64,000 nucleotides of DNA, from contig OZ022238.1 of the NCBI GenBank assembly GCA_963978895.1, positions 39,259,820-39,323,819 on the forward strand, in the 5' to 3' direction. The notes beneath the pieces are model-generated. The model did not search any database and was not told where the DNA came from. It saw only the letters and a program-made list of their open reading frames with translations. Positions within the stretch are counted from its first letter, which is position 1. Each line of letters starts with the position of its first letter. Position numbers and translations under genes: made by a program. Shown here one piece after another: positions 1 to 12,747 of the stretch. The DNA comes from Erpobdella octoculata (lineage: Eukaryota; Annelida; Clitellata; Hirudinida; Erpobdellidae).

Positions 1-2060
1 ACCTAGTGTAACCATCTTGACTGTATCAGAGACGTTGTCGGAACGGAATTCAGTTCGACAAATTAAACATACCATTTCATTTAGTTCACCCATTTCGAAA
101 AAGAACAATAAAAACTCCAAAAAATAGATGTTTTACCAAAATACTAACTTAGAAATTCAATGTTTTACGACAATTTACGAAAATACTAACTTATCGCTCA
201 CTACGGTAAATCTCTTTCAAAAAAGCCTCAAAAAACCAATTTCCTATTTGACGATTTCAACCGATTTTTGCAGGAAGAATCATAAACGTATTACAAACAA
301 AATATCCAAAAATCAGCTTGCTGCAAATTTTGTCTAGGTACATCAAGGAAAATTTTTAATTCTCCTGGACTAAAACATAACAAAAGTAAATTCTACTGCA
401 GCATATGTATACAATTGTATACCTATATTGCATCGATGAGCTTACAAATTGGTTTTGTCAAATATATTATTTTGGGGAAAATCTTTTAAAAAAAGCATTT
501 CAAATCAATTAAAAAAACATTATTTATACAGATTGCAGAAGTATACTTTGCCCAAAATTTTTAAAGGCTTTCTCCGTCTAAAAAAGTTGATGATCCCCAC
601 CCCGCACCCCTGGATTCGTCTTATACTAGAGTCATATTCAGATCCTCATAGAACAAAACGAGGCTTTTATACAATCTTTTCAAATACCAGTTACAAAACA
701 AGTAAAGCGTAAAAATACTTCGTTTTTACAATTTTTTTTGTGATTGCAGTGACGCTTTTTAATTGCGGTGACGAACTGATCGCCATATTTAATTTTAATT
801 TGCTGAAAATACTTAAGAAGCTTTTCAAATCATGATTAAAATGATAGAATACCTATTGCATTGTCATCGGGTTTAAAGCTCTATATTAAAAGTTTCAGAG
901 CTGTAATTTGTTGGAAAATTTGATTGCAAAATTTCGCAATTTTCCCAGGGACGTAAATTTAGCATTTTCCAGGGAGGGCGGGGCAAATTTTTTTTGCCAT
1001 TATATAACTTACTGACAGGGTTACCCTGTGATGCCCGGGTACTTTTGGCAGGGTTGTTAATAATAGCCAGAAATTGTATTGGCAATACCAATGCCAATAG
1101 GTACTTGAAAAAGTATTGATCATACCAATATCAATAATACTAAACTAAAAAACGTATTGCTGCCAATAGCAAATACCAAACACTAATACTTAAAAAAATT
1201 TGTTCTCAACTATTTCATTATTAACACACAAATTTAAAATCATACACACAAAAATAAAAAAACAAAAAAAAATTAAAAAAAGTACATAATAAAAAGCAAA
1301 GTGGCAAAATAACTCCAGGAAAATTGTTACCACCTATCAGCAAAAGCTGTTGATTCAGATATTACAACATTTTACAAAACAAACTGATCGAGAGCACATT
1401 ACTGATTTCTATATATAACTGGGTCACACAGCCCTGTCTGGGTATACCCCCCGGTAGCCATTTGACACCCATTATGCTATTTACGGAAAATCTTTAAAAT
1501 GCAAAATTGCCGACTTGCACAGCTAATAATTGCTCAAATCAACAATATAAGGGAGCACATCAGCCATTTCATTTGTTTGTACTCAATTATTGCAATTTTT
1601 TGACAAGTTTTATTCGACACCTGAGCTATTATATAAAACCCTCTAACCAACGGCTAACGACCTAACACACTAGCGGATCCAGGGGGAGGCCAGTCCGGCC
1701 ATGGCCACCTCACATTTTGTCAATAGACTTCCCTCCCTCGTCGGAACCAAATTCAAAAATTAAAAAGCCTATGAGAAAGCAATCCAGGACACACTTTCAA
1801 AATAAAATGTTTCTAAAAAAATTGCATGCGTAAATAAATGTTTAAAATGCTAAATAATCATGAATTTGTCTCGCGTACATATCCAAAGACTCCTATAAAC
1901 TGGACGCGAAATATTAAAAAATAAAACAAAACGTAACAACGGCTCATGAAAGTCAAAAGATAGGTATTTAAATAATGTTAAGCAGGAACGTCATTTCAGC
2001 AACATCTTTGGGGCAACATGTTGAAGGGGCCAATTTTTTTTATCACAATGTAACACTTTT
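1..2060. other. AT-rich stretch without recognisable gene
   Basis: Only short open frames without family resemblance, splice context or codon bias occur here. The sequence looks like old repeat debris. A poly-A-rich block lies near 1240-1290. Confidence 0.6.
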
Positions 2061-3000
2061 CCTGACAAAAAAGCTAATGACCGGGGGATAGTCGAAGCTA
2101 CTTTTCTCAAAAATTTTCTAAAAACTTTCACATTTTTATAATAAAAAAAGCTAAAGACAGGAAGGTTAGTTGGAGGTGGGCCGTAGCCGTGAAATTTAAA
2201 GTGGGGAAGCCCTGGAATTTTTTCCACATTAAGTTGCACGTTCCAGCAATGCCCTCCCCCTGCCCTCAAAATTATTTCCCTAATGTCAAGTAGGCTTAGT
2301 GAATATAAAATCAGGTGATCAAAAGTGTATGCAGGGCCCTCAACTCCAAAAATCTTCTGGCTATTTCAAAATATTCTAATAAAACTAGAACTTGGTACGC
2401 ATTCTCTTTATTCTTTGGTGTGTCCCATGCGTGCTCTGGTCAAAGAATGGGTAAATTTGTAACCCGTTCTCTATCGAATCTCTCAGACTTTACTGGCTAG
2501 AATGGTGCACTGGATCTTCTCGAGCAGTTTAATGTTCACGGCACAAATGCAACAAACTAAAACACGCGTAAATATCTATGTTAACTCACACAAAAAACAT
2601 AGCAAGTGTTGCAGATAGAAAAGCTTTTGCATTCATTGTTGAGACCACTAAATTGCCGAAATTCAGAATATTCCACTCAAAGGACACAGAGATGATTACC
2701 GCATTGTTCTCAAAGATTTCTCTAAAAGTTGATTTCAATGATGGATTTTTACCTCCTCCCCCAGGAGAGTCATTTCAGAAAAATCAGGGGCGGGAGGACA
2801 AACTGTTTTAAAAATCCACATAATTCAAAATTGAACCCTCCTAATTCTAAACCTTTTCCCCCAAATTAGCTGATGAGTGGGGGAGTAGGATATCATAGGA
2901 ACTTTTTCAAAAATGTTTTTAAAAACTTATACACTTTTTCCTCTAAAAATATCTGATGACCGAGGAGAGTAATTATAAATACTTTTCCGATTTTTCAAAA
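2061..3000. repeat. Dispersed low-copy repeat fragments (CTGATGACCGGGGG type)
   Basis: Two diverged pieces (about 2070-2190 and 2862-3000) share a pattern. A phrase like agctgatgaccggggga is followed by 50-70 bases rich in A and T ending in tttttcaaaaat or a close variant. Related pieces recur near 24640-24745, 42118-42210 and 54215-54340, the last three partly in the other orientation. This looks like an old interspersed repeat. I see no terminal repeats or coding capacity. Confidence 0.4.
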
Positions 3001-3283
<283 letters not shown>

Positions 3284-3306
3284 TTAGTTTTGTTTTTCCT
3301 ATGAAT

Positions 3307-3368
3307 TAAGTTCAGATGTCGTGTATACTGAAATTCTGTAATAACTAATTATTGCACTCTTTAATTGA
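3307..3368. repeat. Short dispersed repeat shared with 19060-19112
   Basis: About 55 bases, including the phrase taactaattattgcactctt, recur at 19060-19112 within the family E element. The copy here is probably a fragment of that family. Confidence 0.5.
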
Positions 3369-3700
3369 AATAGCCCCCGGCCCTTAAGTGGGCTCTCCGC
3401 ACTTGAGTGGTCACCCGCACTTAAGTGTCCCACCCCGTTTTCACGTGAGCCACCATTACACTTAATTGGGTCTCCCCCTCTTAAGTGGTCTCCGGCACTG
3501 AAGACGGTCCCTCTTGACTTTTAATTGGCCTTTCCCTGACTGTTAAGTAGTCCTCCCTGAGGCTCCTGACTTTTAAGCGGGCCCATGGTTAATATATTGG
3601 CACCTATCAGACCGTTACTTTCAAAACTCAGGGACATTATTTAAGGGGGACTGGGCTTCCTGACTTTTATGTAAGCCAATGGTTATTATAAATGGGCCCC
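3368..3700. repeat. Degenerate tandem repeat around CACTTAAGTG
   Basis: Roughly ten diverged units of 20-30 bases each carry a form of cacttaagtgg followed by a C/T-rich spacer. The core CACTTAAGTG is its own reverse complement. Local GC content is far above the flanks. No open frame explains it. Confidence 0.55.
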
Positions 3701-4880
3701 TGTAAGATGTTTTTATTCTTTTTGGAAGTTTTAGTGAGATTTGAGAACAGAAAAGCAGAAGCTTTTGTAATTATAGGATGGTTAGCATTATTCATAGCCT
3801 GGCTGATTAGACTGTCCATAGAGAATACTAATATTAGAAAGTTGCTTCAAAAAGAGAGATGAGATGCTAAAGAAACTAGGAAACTAGATTGTCCACGTCG
3901 AGATGGAGAGGTGCTAAAAAGTTATGAACAGTACAAAGTGGAACAAGAGAAGTCACCGATTTTGTATGCATGCATCGATCGTATTTTGTCTGTTTTGAAA
4001 GCACGATTTACTCAAAATAGTGATCTTCTTGCATGACTGAATTCTTTCAATCCACAATCTGATAATTTTCTCTTTGCAGACCGAATAACCACACTTGCGA
4101 AGCGAAGTAACGATATTAGAATTACCTTAATGTAATATTTCAGTTTGTTTAGGTTAACAAAAAAGATATGAACTATTAGCCCAGATACGTTTCATTACAA
4201 TTCAGTAGATAATTGCATTAGTGGGCCCAGAGGATCTAGGATTTTCCGGTGGGGGTGATGATCTAACATACCGATCCTGGGGGGAGGGTGTAACGATCAC
4301 ATTTTATCGACAAAGATTTCATTCATTTTTTAAAAATAACACTATTGGTTTTATATATTGTTTCTTTAGAACAAGTAAAGATAAAAAACAAAATTTTTAA
4401 AGAAATGCTTTTGAGTTGAGCCGTTTATATCTCGATAATTCAGGCGTCTATATAGTCTTTGGTTACATCAGGAGACTCGTAAAAAATGCGGGCATTCAAC
4501 GAGACCAATGAATACACTTGGCCACGCCTACTTCACCTAGATAATGCCTCTAGAAGTTTGGACTACATTTTATTTTTCCTATAACTTTCTAATTTGGGGT
4601 CCCACAACTTTATTTTTTATTTTTACGTCTTAAAGCGTTATTATTCTATATTACTAGAAATTTCCATGGCTATAAAGTGCTCCTAACGCCTTAACTTTGA
4701 CCCACTATTTTGTTAGTCAGAATCGGAAAATCGCGAACTGACGGCCATTATCGTCATCACCTTATTCCTTAGCTATCGAATTACTTATTAAAGTATTAAA
4801 AAATTGTTTTATAAAACTTGTTATGTATATTTATCATTTATGTTTGTTTACAACATCATTTATCCTTTATTTATAAAAAA
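3701..4880. other. No gene seen
   Basis: Mixed AT-rich sequence with stops in all frames. I see no splice-consistent open frames, terminal repeats or RNA motifs. Confidence 0.5.
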
Positions 4881-5707
<827 letters not shown>

Positions 5708-6331
5708 CTAGCGGGGTTACCCGGCGTTGCCCGGGGTTTTTAGAGGTTTTTCTAATGTTTGTCTCTCTCGCTCCCGTTCCCTTCTCCACTTTCCCGTTTT
5801 CGTAGCGTTCCCGGTCGCTTTTCCGCTCTCGGTCGTTTTCCAGCTCCCGGTCGCTTTCCCGCTCAGAAGTTCTGTTATCGATTTTCTCTCTTGCTCGCGT
5901 TTCCTTCCAAGCTTGCTCTCCCGATTCCAGTCGCTTTCCGCGTTCCCGGTCGCTTTCCGCGTTCCCGGTCGCTTTCCGCGTTCCCGGTCGCTTTCCCGTT
6001 CCCGGTCGCTTTCCCGTTCCCGGTCGCTTTCCCGTTCCCGGTCGCTTTCCCGTTCTCGGTCGCTTTCCCGTTCCCGGTCGCTTTCCCGTTCCCGGTCGCT
6101 TTCCCGTTTCCGGTCGCTTTCCCGTTCCCGCTCACGCTTGCTCTCCCGTTCCCGCTCACGCTTGCTCTCCCGTTCCCGGTCATGCTTGCTCTCCCGTTCC
6201 CGGTCATGCTTGCTCTCCCATTCCCGGTCACGGTAGCTCTCCCGTTCCCGTTTCCGTTCCCGCTCATTTTCTCTTTTATATTCTTTCATAACTTCTGTTA
6301 GCCTATAAAACGCAAAATAGATTTGCTAAGA
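5708..6331 (-). mobile_element. Family B' Helitron-like element
   Basis: On the minus strand it begins TCTTAGCAAATC (the Helitron 5' TC) and ends with the CCGGG hairpin and CTAG. The middle is the 18 bp C/T-rich minisatellite, with variants encoding sequence-level repeats only. An inverted relative with the same ends is at 13424-13926. It is non-autonomous. Confidence 0.65.
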
Positions 6332-6354
6332 CTATATATATATATATATATATA

Positions 6355-6687
6355 TGAATGTTTGTGGGTTAGTTTGTCTATTATAGAAACGGGAAAGCAC
6401 CCGGAACGGACAGCGAGCGGGAACAGAAAAGCAAGCGTGAGCGGGAATGGGAGAGCAAACGTGAGCGGGAACGGGGCAGCGACCGGGACGGGAAAACGAC
6501 CGGGAGCGGGAAAGCGACCGGGAGCGGGAAAGCGACCGGGAGCGGGAAAGCGACCGGCAGTGGGAAAACGACCGAAAACGGAAAAGCTAACAGGAGTGGG
6601 AAAGCAGGTGGGAAAGGAATCGGGAGAGAAAGAGACAAACATTAGAAAAACCTCAAAAAACCTGGGCAACGCCGGGTATCTCCGCTA
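6355..6687 (+). mobile_element. Family B Helitron-like element, copy 3, opposite orientation
   Basis: A compact complete copy of about 333 bp. It runs from the TA tract and tgtttgtgggttagtttgtc, through the G/A-rich strand of the 18 bp minisatellite, to the hairpin and CTAG followed by T. It is the clearest reference for the family's two ends. Confidence 0.65.
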
Positions 6688-6771
6688 GTACATACATAAA
6701 CACACACACAGACACACATACATGCACATACACATACATACATACACACATACATTCGCACATACATATAT

Positions 6772-6965
6772 ATATAGTTCCCGCTCGCTCACCCGCTCCG
6801 CTCCGCTCATTTTGTGACGGATTTCAAAAATTTTTTTTTATTTTTGATTTTCATTGACTCTCAAGGTTGTGTGAAAATTTCATTACGATCGGATGAATGG
6901 TGTAGCAATGCATAAAGGTCATTAACATACATAAATACATATATACAAACATTCATTTTTATATA
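6772..6965 (-). mobile_element. Family C element, copy 1
   Basis: One end is agttcccgctcgctcacccg with a direct repeat of cgctc; the other is a TA/GT-rich tract. The conserved middle contains catccgatcgtaatgaaatt (here reverse complement) and an inverted version of gagagtcaagg. It is flanked by TA tracts like families A and B, but I cannot see a clean CTAG end. Helitron membership is inference. Confidence 0.5.
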
Positions 6966-6987
6966 TATAGATATATATATATATATG

Positions 6988-7150
6988 TAGTTCCCGCTCG
7001 CTCACCCGCTCCGCTCCGCTCATTTTACTACGGATTTCAATTTTATTTTTTTATTTGATTCCCCTTGACTCTCAAGGTTGTGTGAAAATTTCACTACGAT
7101 CGGATGAATGGTGTAGCAATGCATAAAGGCCATTAACATACAAACATTCA
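6988..7150 (-). mobile_element. Family C element, copy 2
   Basis: Same order of motifs as the copy just upstream with small differences, and the same orientation. It joins directly to family B copy 4. Confidence 0.5.
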
Positions 7151-7166
7151 TTTTTATATATATAGA

Positions 7167-7425
7167 CTAGTGGGGTACCCGGCGTTGCCCGTGGTTTTTA
7201 GAGGTTTTTCTAATGTTTGTCTCTCTCGCTCCCGTTTCCTTCCCCGCTAGCTCTCCCGTTCCCGGTCGCTTTCTCGCTTCAGGTCGGTTTTTCGCTCCCG
7301 GTAGCTTTCCCGTTCCCGGTTACTTTCTCTTTTTTATGCTTGCTCTTTTGATCTCGGTCGTTTTCCCGCTTTCGCTTGCTTTCCCGGTAGCTTTTCCTTT
7401 CCCGTTCGCTTTTTCGCTCGGATGA
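7167..7425 (-). mobile_element. Family B Helitron-like element, copy 4
   Basis: CTAG, the hairpin region and a shortened C/T-rich minisatellite are present. The distal part is replaced by family C sequence (ggatgaatggtgtagcagcg), so this is a mosaic or truncated copy. Confidence 0.55.
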
Positions 7426-7489
7426 ATGGTGTAGCAGCGCATAAGTCATTTACACACACACACATAATCTTATTTATATCTATATATAT

Positions 7490-7672
7490 ATAAATAAATG
7501 TTTGTATATATGTATATATGTATATATTCATGTCCTCTATGCATTGCTACACCATTCATCCGATCGTAATGAAATTTTCACACAACCTTGAGAGTCAAGG
7601 GTAATCAAATATAGAGACAAAAATTTGAAATCCGTCACAAAATGAGCGGAGCGGAGCGGGTGAGCGAGCGGG

Positions 7673-7675
<3 letters not shown>
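7490..7675 (+). mobile_element. Family C element, copy 3
   Basis: Opposite orientation to copies 1 and 2. It contains catccgatcgtaatgaaatt and ends gagcgggtgagcgagcggga directly before a TA tract. Confidence 0.5.
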
Positions 7676-7770
<95 letters not shown>

Positions 7771-7772
7771 AT
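7676..7772. repeat. TA microsatellite
   Basis: Pure (TA)n between two family C copies. Confidence 0.95.
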
Positions 7773-8002
7773 ATATATAAATATGAATGTTTGTATGTAT
7801 GTATGTATGTATGTATGTATGTATGTATGTATGTATGTATGTATGTATATAGGTATGTTATTCATGCATTGCTACACCATTCATCCGATCGTAATGACAT
7901 TTTCACACAACCTTGAGAGTCAAGGGGAATCAAATATAAAGAAAATTTTTTTTAAATCCGTCACAAAATGAGCGGAGCGGAGCGGGTGAGCGAGCGGGAA
8001 CT
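7773..8002 (+). mobile_element. Family C element with internal (GTAT)n, copy 4
   Basis: Starts taaatatgaatgtttgtatg, carries about 60 bp of (GTAT)n, then the conserved family C body and the G/C-rich end. The 58560-59126 copy has the same plan with a much longer tetranucleotide run. Confidence 0.55.
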
Positions 8003-8095
8003 ATATATATATATATATGTATGTGCGTATGTATGTGTGTATGTATGTATGTGTATGTGCATGTATGTGTGTCTGTGTATGTGTTTATGTATGTA

Positions 8096-8452
8096 CTAGC
8101 GGAAATACTCGGCGTTGCCCGGGTTTTTTAGAGGTTTTTCTAATGTTTGTCTCTTTCTCTCCCGATTCCTTTCCCACCTCCTTTCCCACTCCTGTTCGCT
8201 TTCCTGTTTTCGGTCGTTTTCCCGCTGCCGGTCGCTTTCCCGCTCCCGGTCACTTTCCCGCTCCCGGTCGCTTTCCCGCTCCCGGTCGCTTTCCCACTCC
8301 CGGTCGTTTTCCCGTTCCCGGTCGCTGTCCCGTTCCCGCTCACGTTTGCTCTCCCATTCCCGCTCACGCTTGCTTTTCCGTTCCCGCTCGCTGTCCGTTC
8401 CGGGTCGCTTTCCCGTTTCTATAATAGATAAACTAACCCACAAACATTCATA
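8096..8452 (-). mobile_element. Family B Helitron-like element, copy 5
   Basis: Near-complete family B copy with CTAG, hairpin, 18 bp minisatellite and the far end caaacattcatatatata. The LTR retroelement begins a few bases later, inside its TA tail. Confidence 0.6.
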
Positions 8453-8459
8453 TATATAT

Positions 8460-8648
8460 TGTTACGATATCACCAAATCGTATACCGGGCTCAATAGAAT
8501 GGTTTTGATGTTTTATTGGAAAATAATAAATGAAGCTTTGTTACGGCTAGTTATACCTTCTGGTTTAATAATAATGTCCATAATAGTTATTCGAAGTCCT
8601 TTAACGTCTATCAATGGGAAAACCTATTGTAAAAACAGCGATTTTACA
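8460..8648 (-). repeat. 3' LTR (189 bp)
   Basis: Direct copy of 13124-13312, identical by eye over its length. It bears TG and CA ends on the minus strand and sits in the TA tail of family B copy 5, which makes a target-site duplication unreadable. Confidence 0.8.
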
Positions 8649-8665
8649 TTATTACCCCCTTCTTA
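8649..8665 (-). promoter_or_regulatory. Polypurine tract of the LTR element
   Basis: On the minus strand AAGAAGGGGGTAATAA lies immediately before the LTR TG, the standard site for plus-strand priming. Confidence 0.7.
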
Positions 8666-8695
8666 ATTCTGTTCGTCCCGAACAGCATATCGCTT

Positions 8696-9865
8696 TTAAG
8701 AAATGCGACTCGGCCACGAACACCAAAATACCTTGATCTTTACTCGTGGCTTTGACCGCAATTCGCGAACAACATGGTCAAGTCTCTTGACCGTTTGACA
8801 CAGTTTCTTCCAGTCCTTCTTTGGCTCATCAACAGAGTCTTTCTTTGGCTCATCGTCGCCATTTTTGCACGGTTCATCACAGCCTTTTTTGCATGCCTCG
8901 TCCTGAACATCTTTGCACGGTTTATCGGAATTGTCTGCTTTTTCTTCTTCCTTCACATCCTTTAGATCTTTCTCAAGAAACTCTTCAAAAAGTTTTTTGA
9001 AAACACGTCGTTCCATAAATCCAATAAATCCCTTCATCAAACTGTTATTTGATTTTACAATGACTCTTAGTCTATCTGATCTAGAATCTTCTGTGGATTC
9101 ATCTGATTTAAAACCCTCGGTACCGTTCTCTGTTCTTGTCTCATTTTTTCCAGAGTTTTTGCTTGCTGCATTGCTATTGTTGTTTTGGAGAAGTTCATCG
9201 CCGTCATGTTTGTTTTCTTCCAAGCTACAATCGAACGTTTTCTTTTCACATTCCAACTCGGCTCTTTCGTCGGTGTCAACTTTCGTATCGTCCAGCGGAT
9301 CTTTCTTCAAATTATCGCCATCGTCTCTCAGATCAGTGTCTTCTTTTCTTGTCAAGTTAACTTTGACGTATTTTTCCATTGGAGTTTCGTCCGTTACTAA
9401 ATCCTCGGTTGCTTCATCCGAGTCAGATTCTTCACTAAAATCTGACCCTGAATATTCGGTGCCGTCGTCTGTTATGGAGGCTTCCGTTTCAGAACCGTCG
9501 CTGTATGGGTGAAAGCCATAATTGTTATTGCCATTATTATAATCATCATCGTCACTTTCATCCTCATCGTTTTGCATTTCGTTTTCAACATTCTTCTCAT
9601 CTTCTTTAGTTTGGTTTTTGACGTCCAAACCGACTGTATCACTGTCACCATCTTTGCATGGTTCATCTTGAGCATCTTTGCAAGGTTCCTTATCATGACC
9701 GTCTTTGACAGGCTCATCATCATGACCCACCTGACTTGTGCAGTCTGTACGGCCGTCATCCGTCACATGCTCTGAGACACAGCTGGTGGACTCCAGTTCA
9801 AATTGGGTTTCGCCGCAGCAACCCACATCACCAGCAGCCCGCTGGTCCAGAACCGTGTCCACCAC
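8696..9865 (-). CDS. Acidic C-terminal part of the LTR-element protein (5' part cut off by hAT)
   Basis: A 389-codon open frame opening with a GTG codon, not a true start. Its reading frame is the continuation of the SAP-domain ORF at 12740-13098. The hAT and its 8 bp target duplication interrupt it, and the two parts are in the same frame. The protein is very acidic (runs of D and E, residues about 20-200). It has imperfect repeats of the form DEPCKDG near both ends and a basic C-terminus. No protease, RT or zinc knuckle is seen. It probably fills a gag-like or packaging role. A host-derived function cannot be excluded. Confidence 0.6.
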   Translation of the reverse strand: MVDTVLDQRAAGDVGCCGETQFELESTSCVSEHVTDDGRTDCTSQVGHDDEPVKDGHDKEPCKDAQDEPCKDGDSDTVGLDVKNQTKEDEKNVENEMQNDEDESDDDDYNNGNNNYGFHPYSDGSETEASITDDGTEYSGSDFSEESDSDEATEDLVTDETPMEKYVKVNLTRKEDTDLRDDGDNLKKDPLDDTKVDTDERAELECEKKTFDCSLEENKHDGDELLQNNNSNAASKNSGKNETRTENGTEGFKSDESTEDSRSDRLRVIVKSNNSLMKGFIGFMERRVFKKLFEEFLEKDLKDVKEEEKADNSDKPCKDVQDEACKKGCDEPCKNGDDEPKKDSVDEPKKDWKKLCQTVKRLDHVVRELRSKPRVKIKVFWCSWPSRIS

Positions 9866-12747
9866 TGCCAGGGCCGGATTAAGGGTAGAGTGGGCCTGAG
9901 GCTACAAATTTGGAGTGGGCCTATTTTAACAAAAATTCATTTTTACGATTGAAAAATTCAATGGATTTGTTTTCTTAATTTCATTTCTTTAGTGGTAACC
10001 TCTACCCCACCATCATTTCTGATTACAGCTAGGTCGTACTTAATTAGAAAGTTGACATCTGAATGCTCTAGAGTAGTCTCATAAAAAGCGCTATACAAGT
10101 TTTCATTGACAAACTCAAAAAAGTTGAATACTTTTTATATATAATATTCAGGCAACAATCTTTCAGTAATTATCATTAAAAAAATTTACAATGGAAAAAT
10201 ATATAAAAAAATTATAAAAGTAAAGAATATAATTTGTCAACGAAACGTGAATAATTTCTAAAAAAAATCAGTTTCTATGAATTTGAAAAATAAAATGTAT
10301 AAGAGTCTTTCAGTTAATATTTGCGTTAAACACTTATTATACATTAACTTTCCGGGATTTTTGACTGACAAATTTGTCAATAGCAGAATCAAAATCAAGT
10401 TGTTGAAGTAACCTATTTTCTATGCACAGCAGAGATAAGGCATTTAAACGTTCTTGGCCTATAGTTGATCTTAAATCATTTTTAATGAGCTTAAGTTGAG
10501 AGAATGAACGTTCGCCACTGCAGTTGCTCACCATTAAACATAGATACATTCGCAGTGCAATTGAAACATTTGGAAAAGCAGCAACAAGTCCATGTTTATT
10601 TATAAATAAAAACATTTGTAGTTCTCCACTTTCATTTAAACAATTTTCTTCAATAGATTTACTTTCATCGCTAAACTGTTTAAACAATGCAACAAACTGA
10701 ACAATTTCATCTGAGAACTGAGGCTCAAGGTCTTCATGGTATATTTCTACTAAATGTGCAGCTTTGGCTCGCAAATCATTAGATGTTAAGGTATTAACAT
10801 GAGACAAAAAACCAAATCTGTCGTCGATAAGACAGAACGCAGAGATTTTCTGACTCATTGCAGATAATAACTTGTCAATAATAGGAAGAAATGTGTATTT
10901 TAAATTTGTTTGAAGGTGACAATCCGGCATCTACATCCTCTGCATCTGCATCATGATAGTCCCATAATGTCCTGTTTCTCTTGTTTTGTCTTTTATGTTC
11001 TTCATGATAAGTCTCATTTTTGTATATAATTTTGCATTTCTCTTCTAATTCATTAAATTGAGAACGAAGCTGTTGAATAAAAGTTTTTACGGATTTCAAC
11101 ATTTTGGTAGCTGTACTAACATCCAATTTAGAACTTTGAAGATATTTGCTTGTTTTGTTAAATCTTTCTAATATTGTTGACCAAATATGAACCATAAGTC
11201 CAGTTTCTAATTTGTTCATTATTTCAATAAGTCCCTTTGCTTCCAATCGTGTGTCAGCTTTTTCAGTTTTTGATTCAGATATATCGGCAAGAATCTGCTG
11301 AATTATTTTGAAACTTTTTCTTAGTGCATCAACTGCATCATGATGAGCAGACCAACGTGTACCTGACAGTCGTTTCAACGTTGGTATGCCTACAGGAGTA
11401 AATCCAGACATAAGTAGATTCCAGCGATGTGTTGAAGCAGAGAAAAATGTAAAAAGGCTTTGAACAAATTGAAAAAAACGAAACTGTCAACTGCATTCTG
11501 TCCAATAAGATTCAAGGAATGTCCACAGCATGGAATGTATTCTGCCAAATTATTTGTACTTTCCACTCATATTGGAGGCATTATCGTACGATTGTCCTCT
11601 GCAGTTAGCAATGCTAATGCCATTCTCTTCTAGAAATGTAAGTAATACCTTTGCCAGGCTCTCGCCAGTATGCTCCTATATTGGAACAAATTTTATGAAA
11701 CGTTCAACTGGTCCGCTTACTATAACATATCGTATTATCAGTGTTAGTTGATCTAAATGTGACACATCAGGTGTTGAGTCAACTGACACTGAATAATATT
11801 TATCATCTTTAATTTCTTTTATGATTTGTTTCATTAATTCATCACTTATAATTAAAACAAATTCATCACAAATTGTTGATGATAAATATGATATGTGTCC
11901 TCTTAGCGTGCTGCTGGAAGTGTTCTGCGAGAAATGGGTCATACTCTGACAGTAACTCCAAACATCCTAAATAATTACCATTGTTTACAGATCCAACGAT
12001 CTCATCATTTCCACGAAAAGCTAGACCTCTCGATGATAATAATTTAATTACACTTAAAATCCTTTTCAGTAGCTGACGCCAATAGTTTTTCTCAGATAAA
12101 TGCTGCTCTACAAGACTTTTATCTATTCGTTTTGCAGTAGTTTTTATAGAAACAATTTTTTCTATAGAACTTCTGTGCAAAGCACTAACTTCATGTCGAC
12201 AAAAATATCTAGCTGCATTTTTCCAATTAGAATAAACACTAGTGTCTAACAGTGATGATTCGTCATTTTTTGCAAATAGTTTGCAGTTACCACAAAATAA
12301 TTTACCAGTTTTTGGAGAATAACAAAGCCAATCTCGTTGAATTTTCTCACCATTCATTTGGTCTCGAAAAAACAATGATTTTGAACATCGACGTGTAAAT
12401 GTCTCACCAGGAAATACATTTTCAGATGCGCTAAAATCGCTTTCAATGTTTTGATAACTTGTGATTCCTTTTAAACAGATAAAATCTCGCAAACCATCAG
12501 TAACTTTCCACATTCCTACATCATCGAGAAATTCTGAATCAACTTCTACACGGATCTCTTCTATTATGTCTGCAATTACTTCTTGTTTATCATTTCTATT
12601 TCTTGCACTATCATCCATTTTATGGTCCAAAAAAATCCATAGATAATGCTAGCATTTTAATTTTTTTCAGTGGTGGGCCTATTTTAGGTGGTGGGCCTGA
12701 GGCTACAGCCTCCATAGCCTCCGCCTTAATACGGCCCTGACCACTGC
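9861..12747 (-). mobile_element. hAT transposon 1 with 8 bp target duplication
   Basis: Element 9869-12739 (2871 bp) is flanked by ACCACTGC on both sides (9861-9868 and 12740-12747). Terminal inverted repeats are CAGGGCCGGATTAAGG and CAGGGCCGTATTAAGG, one mismatch in 16. It encodes a ZMYM/TTF-type zinc-finger hAT transposase on the minus strand, broken by frameshifts. It lies inside the ORF of the LTR element. The 8 bp duplication, terminal repeats and C-terminal dimerisation domain all agree on hAT. Confidence 0.9.
10337..12630 (-). pseudogene. hAT transposase, TTF zinc-finger/DUF4371 type, frameshifted
   Basis: Four open pieces in order: 12630-11866, 11942-11676, 11411-10875 and 10930-10337. 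The first holds the TTF-type zinc finger (WLCYSPKTGKLFCGNCKLF, later FCRHEVSALH) and the start of the DUF4371 region. The second has KYYSVSVDSTPDVSHLDQL, with a catalytic-type aspartate. The third has the conserved LSGTRWSAHHDAV. The fourth is the hAT C-terminal dimerisation domain (NCSGERSFSQLKLIKNDLRS). At least three frame changes (near 11.9, 11.5-11.7 and 10.9 kb) mean it cannot make a whole transposase. The protein would normally cut and rejoin DNA ends in the nucleus. Confidence 0.85.

Noticed and set aside
8774..9775. Plus-strand frames rich in S and F over the LTR-element ORF
   Set aside because: Antisense shadows of the D/E/K-rich minus-strand protein.
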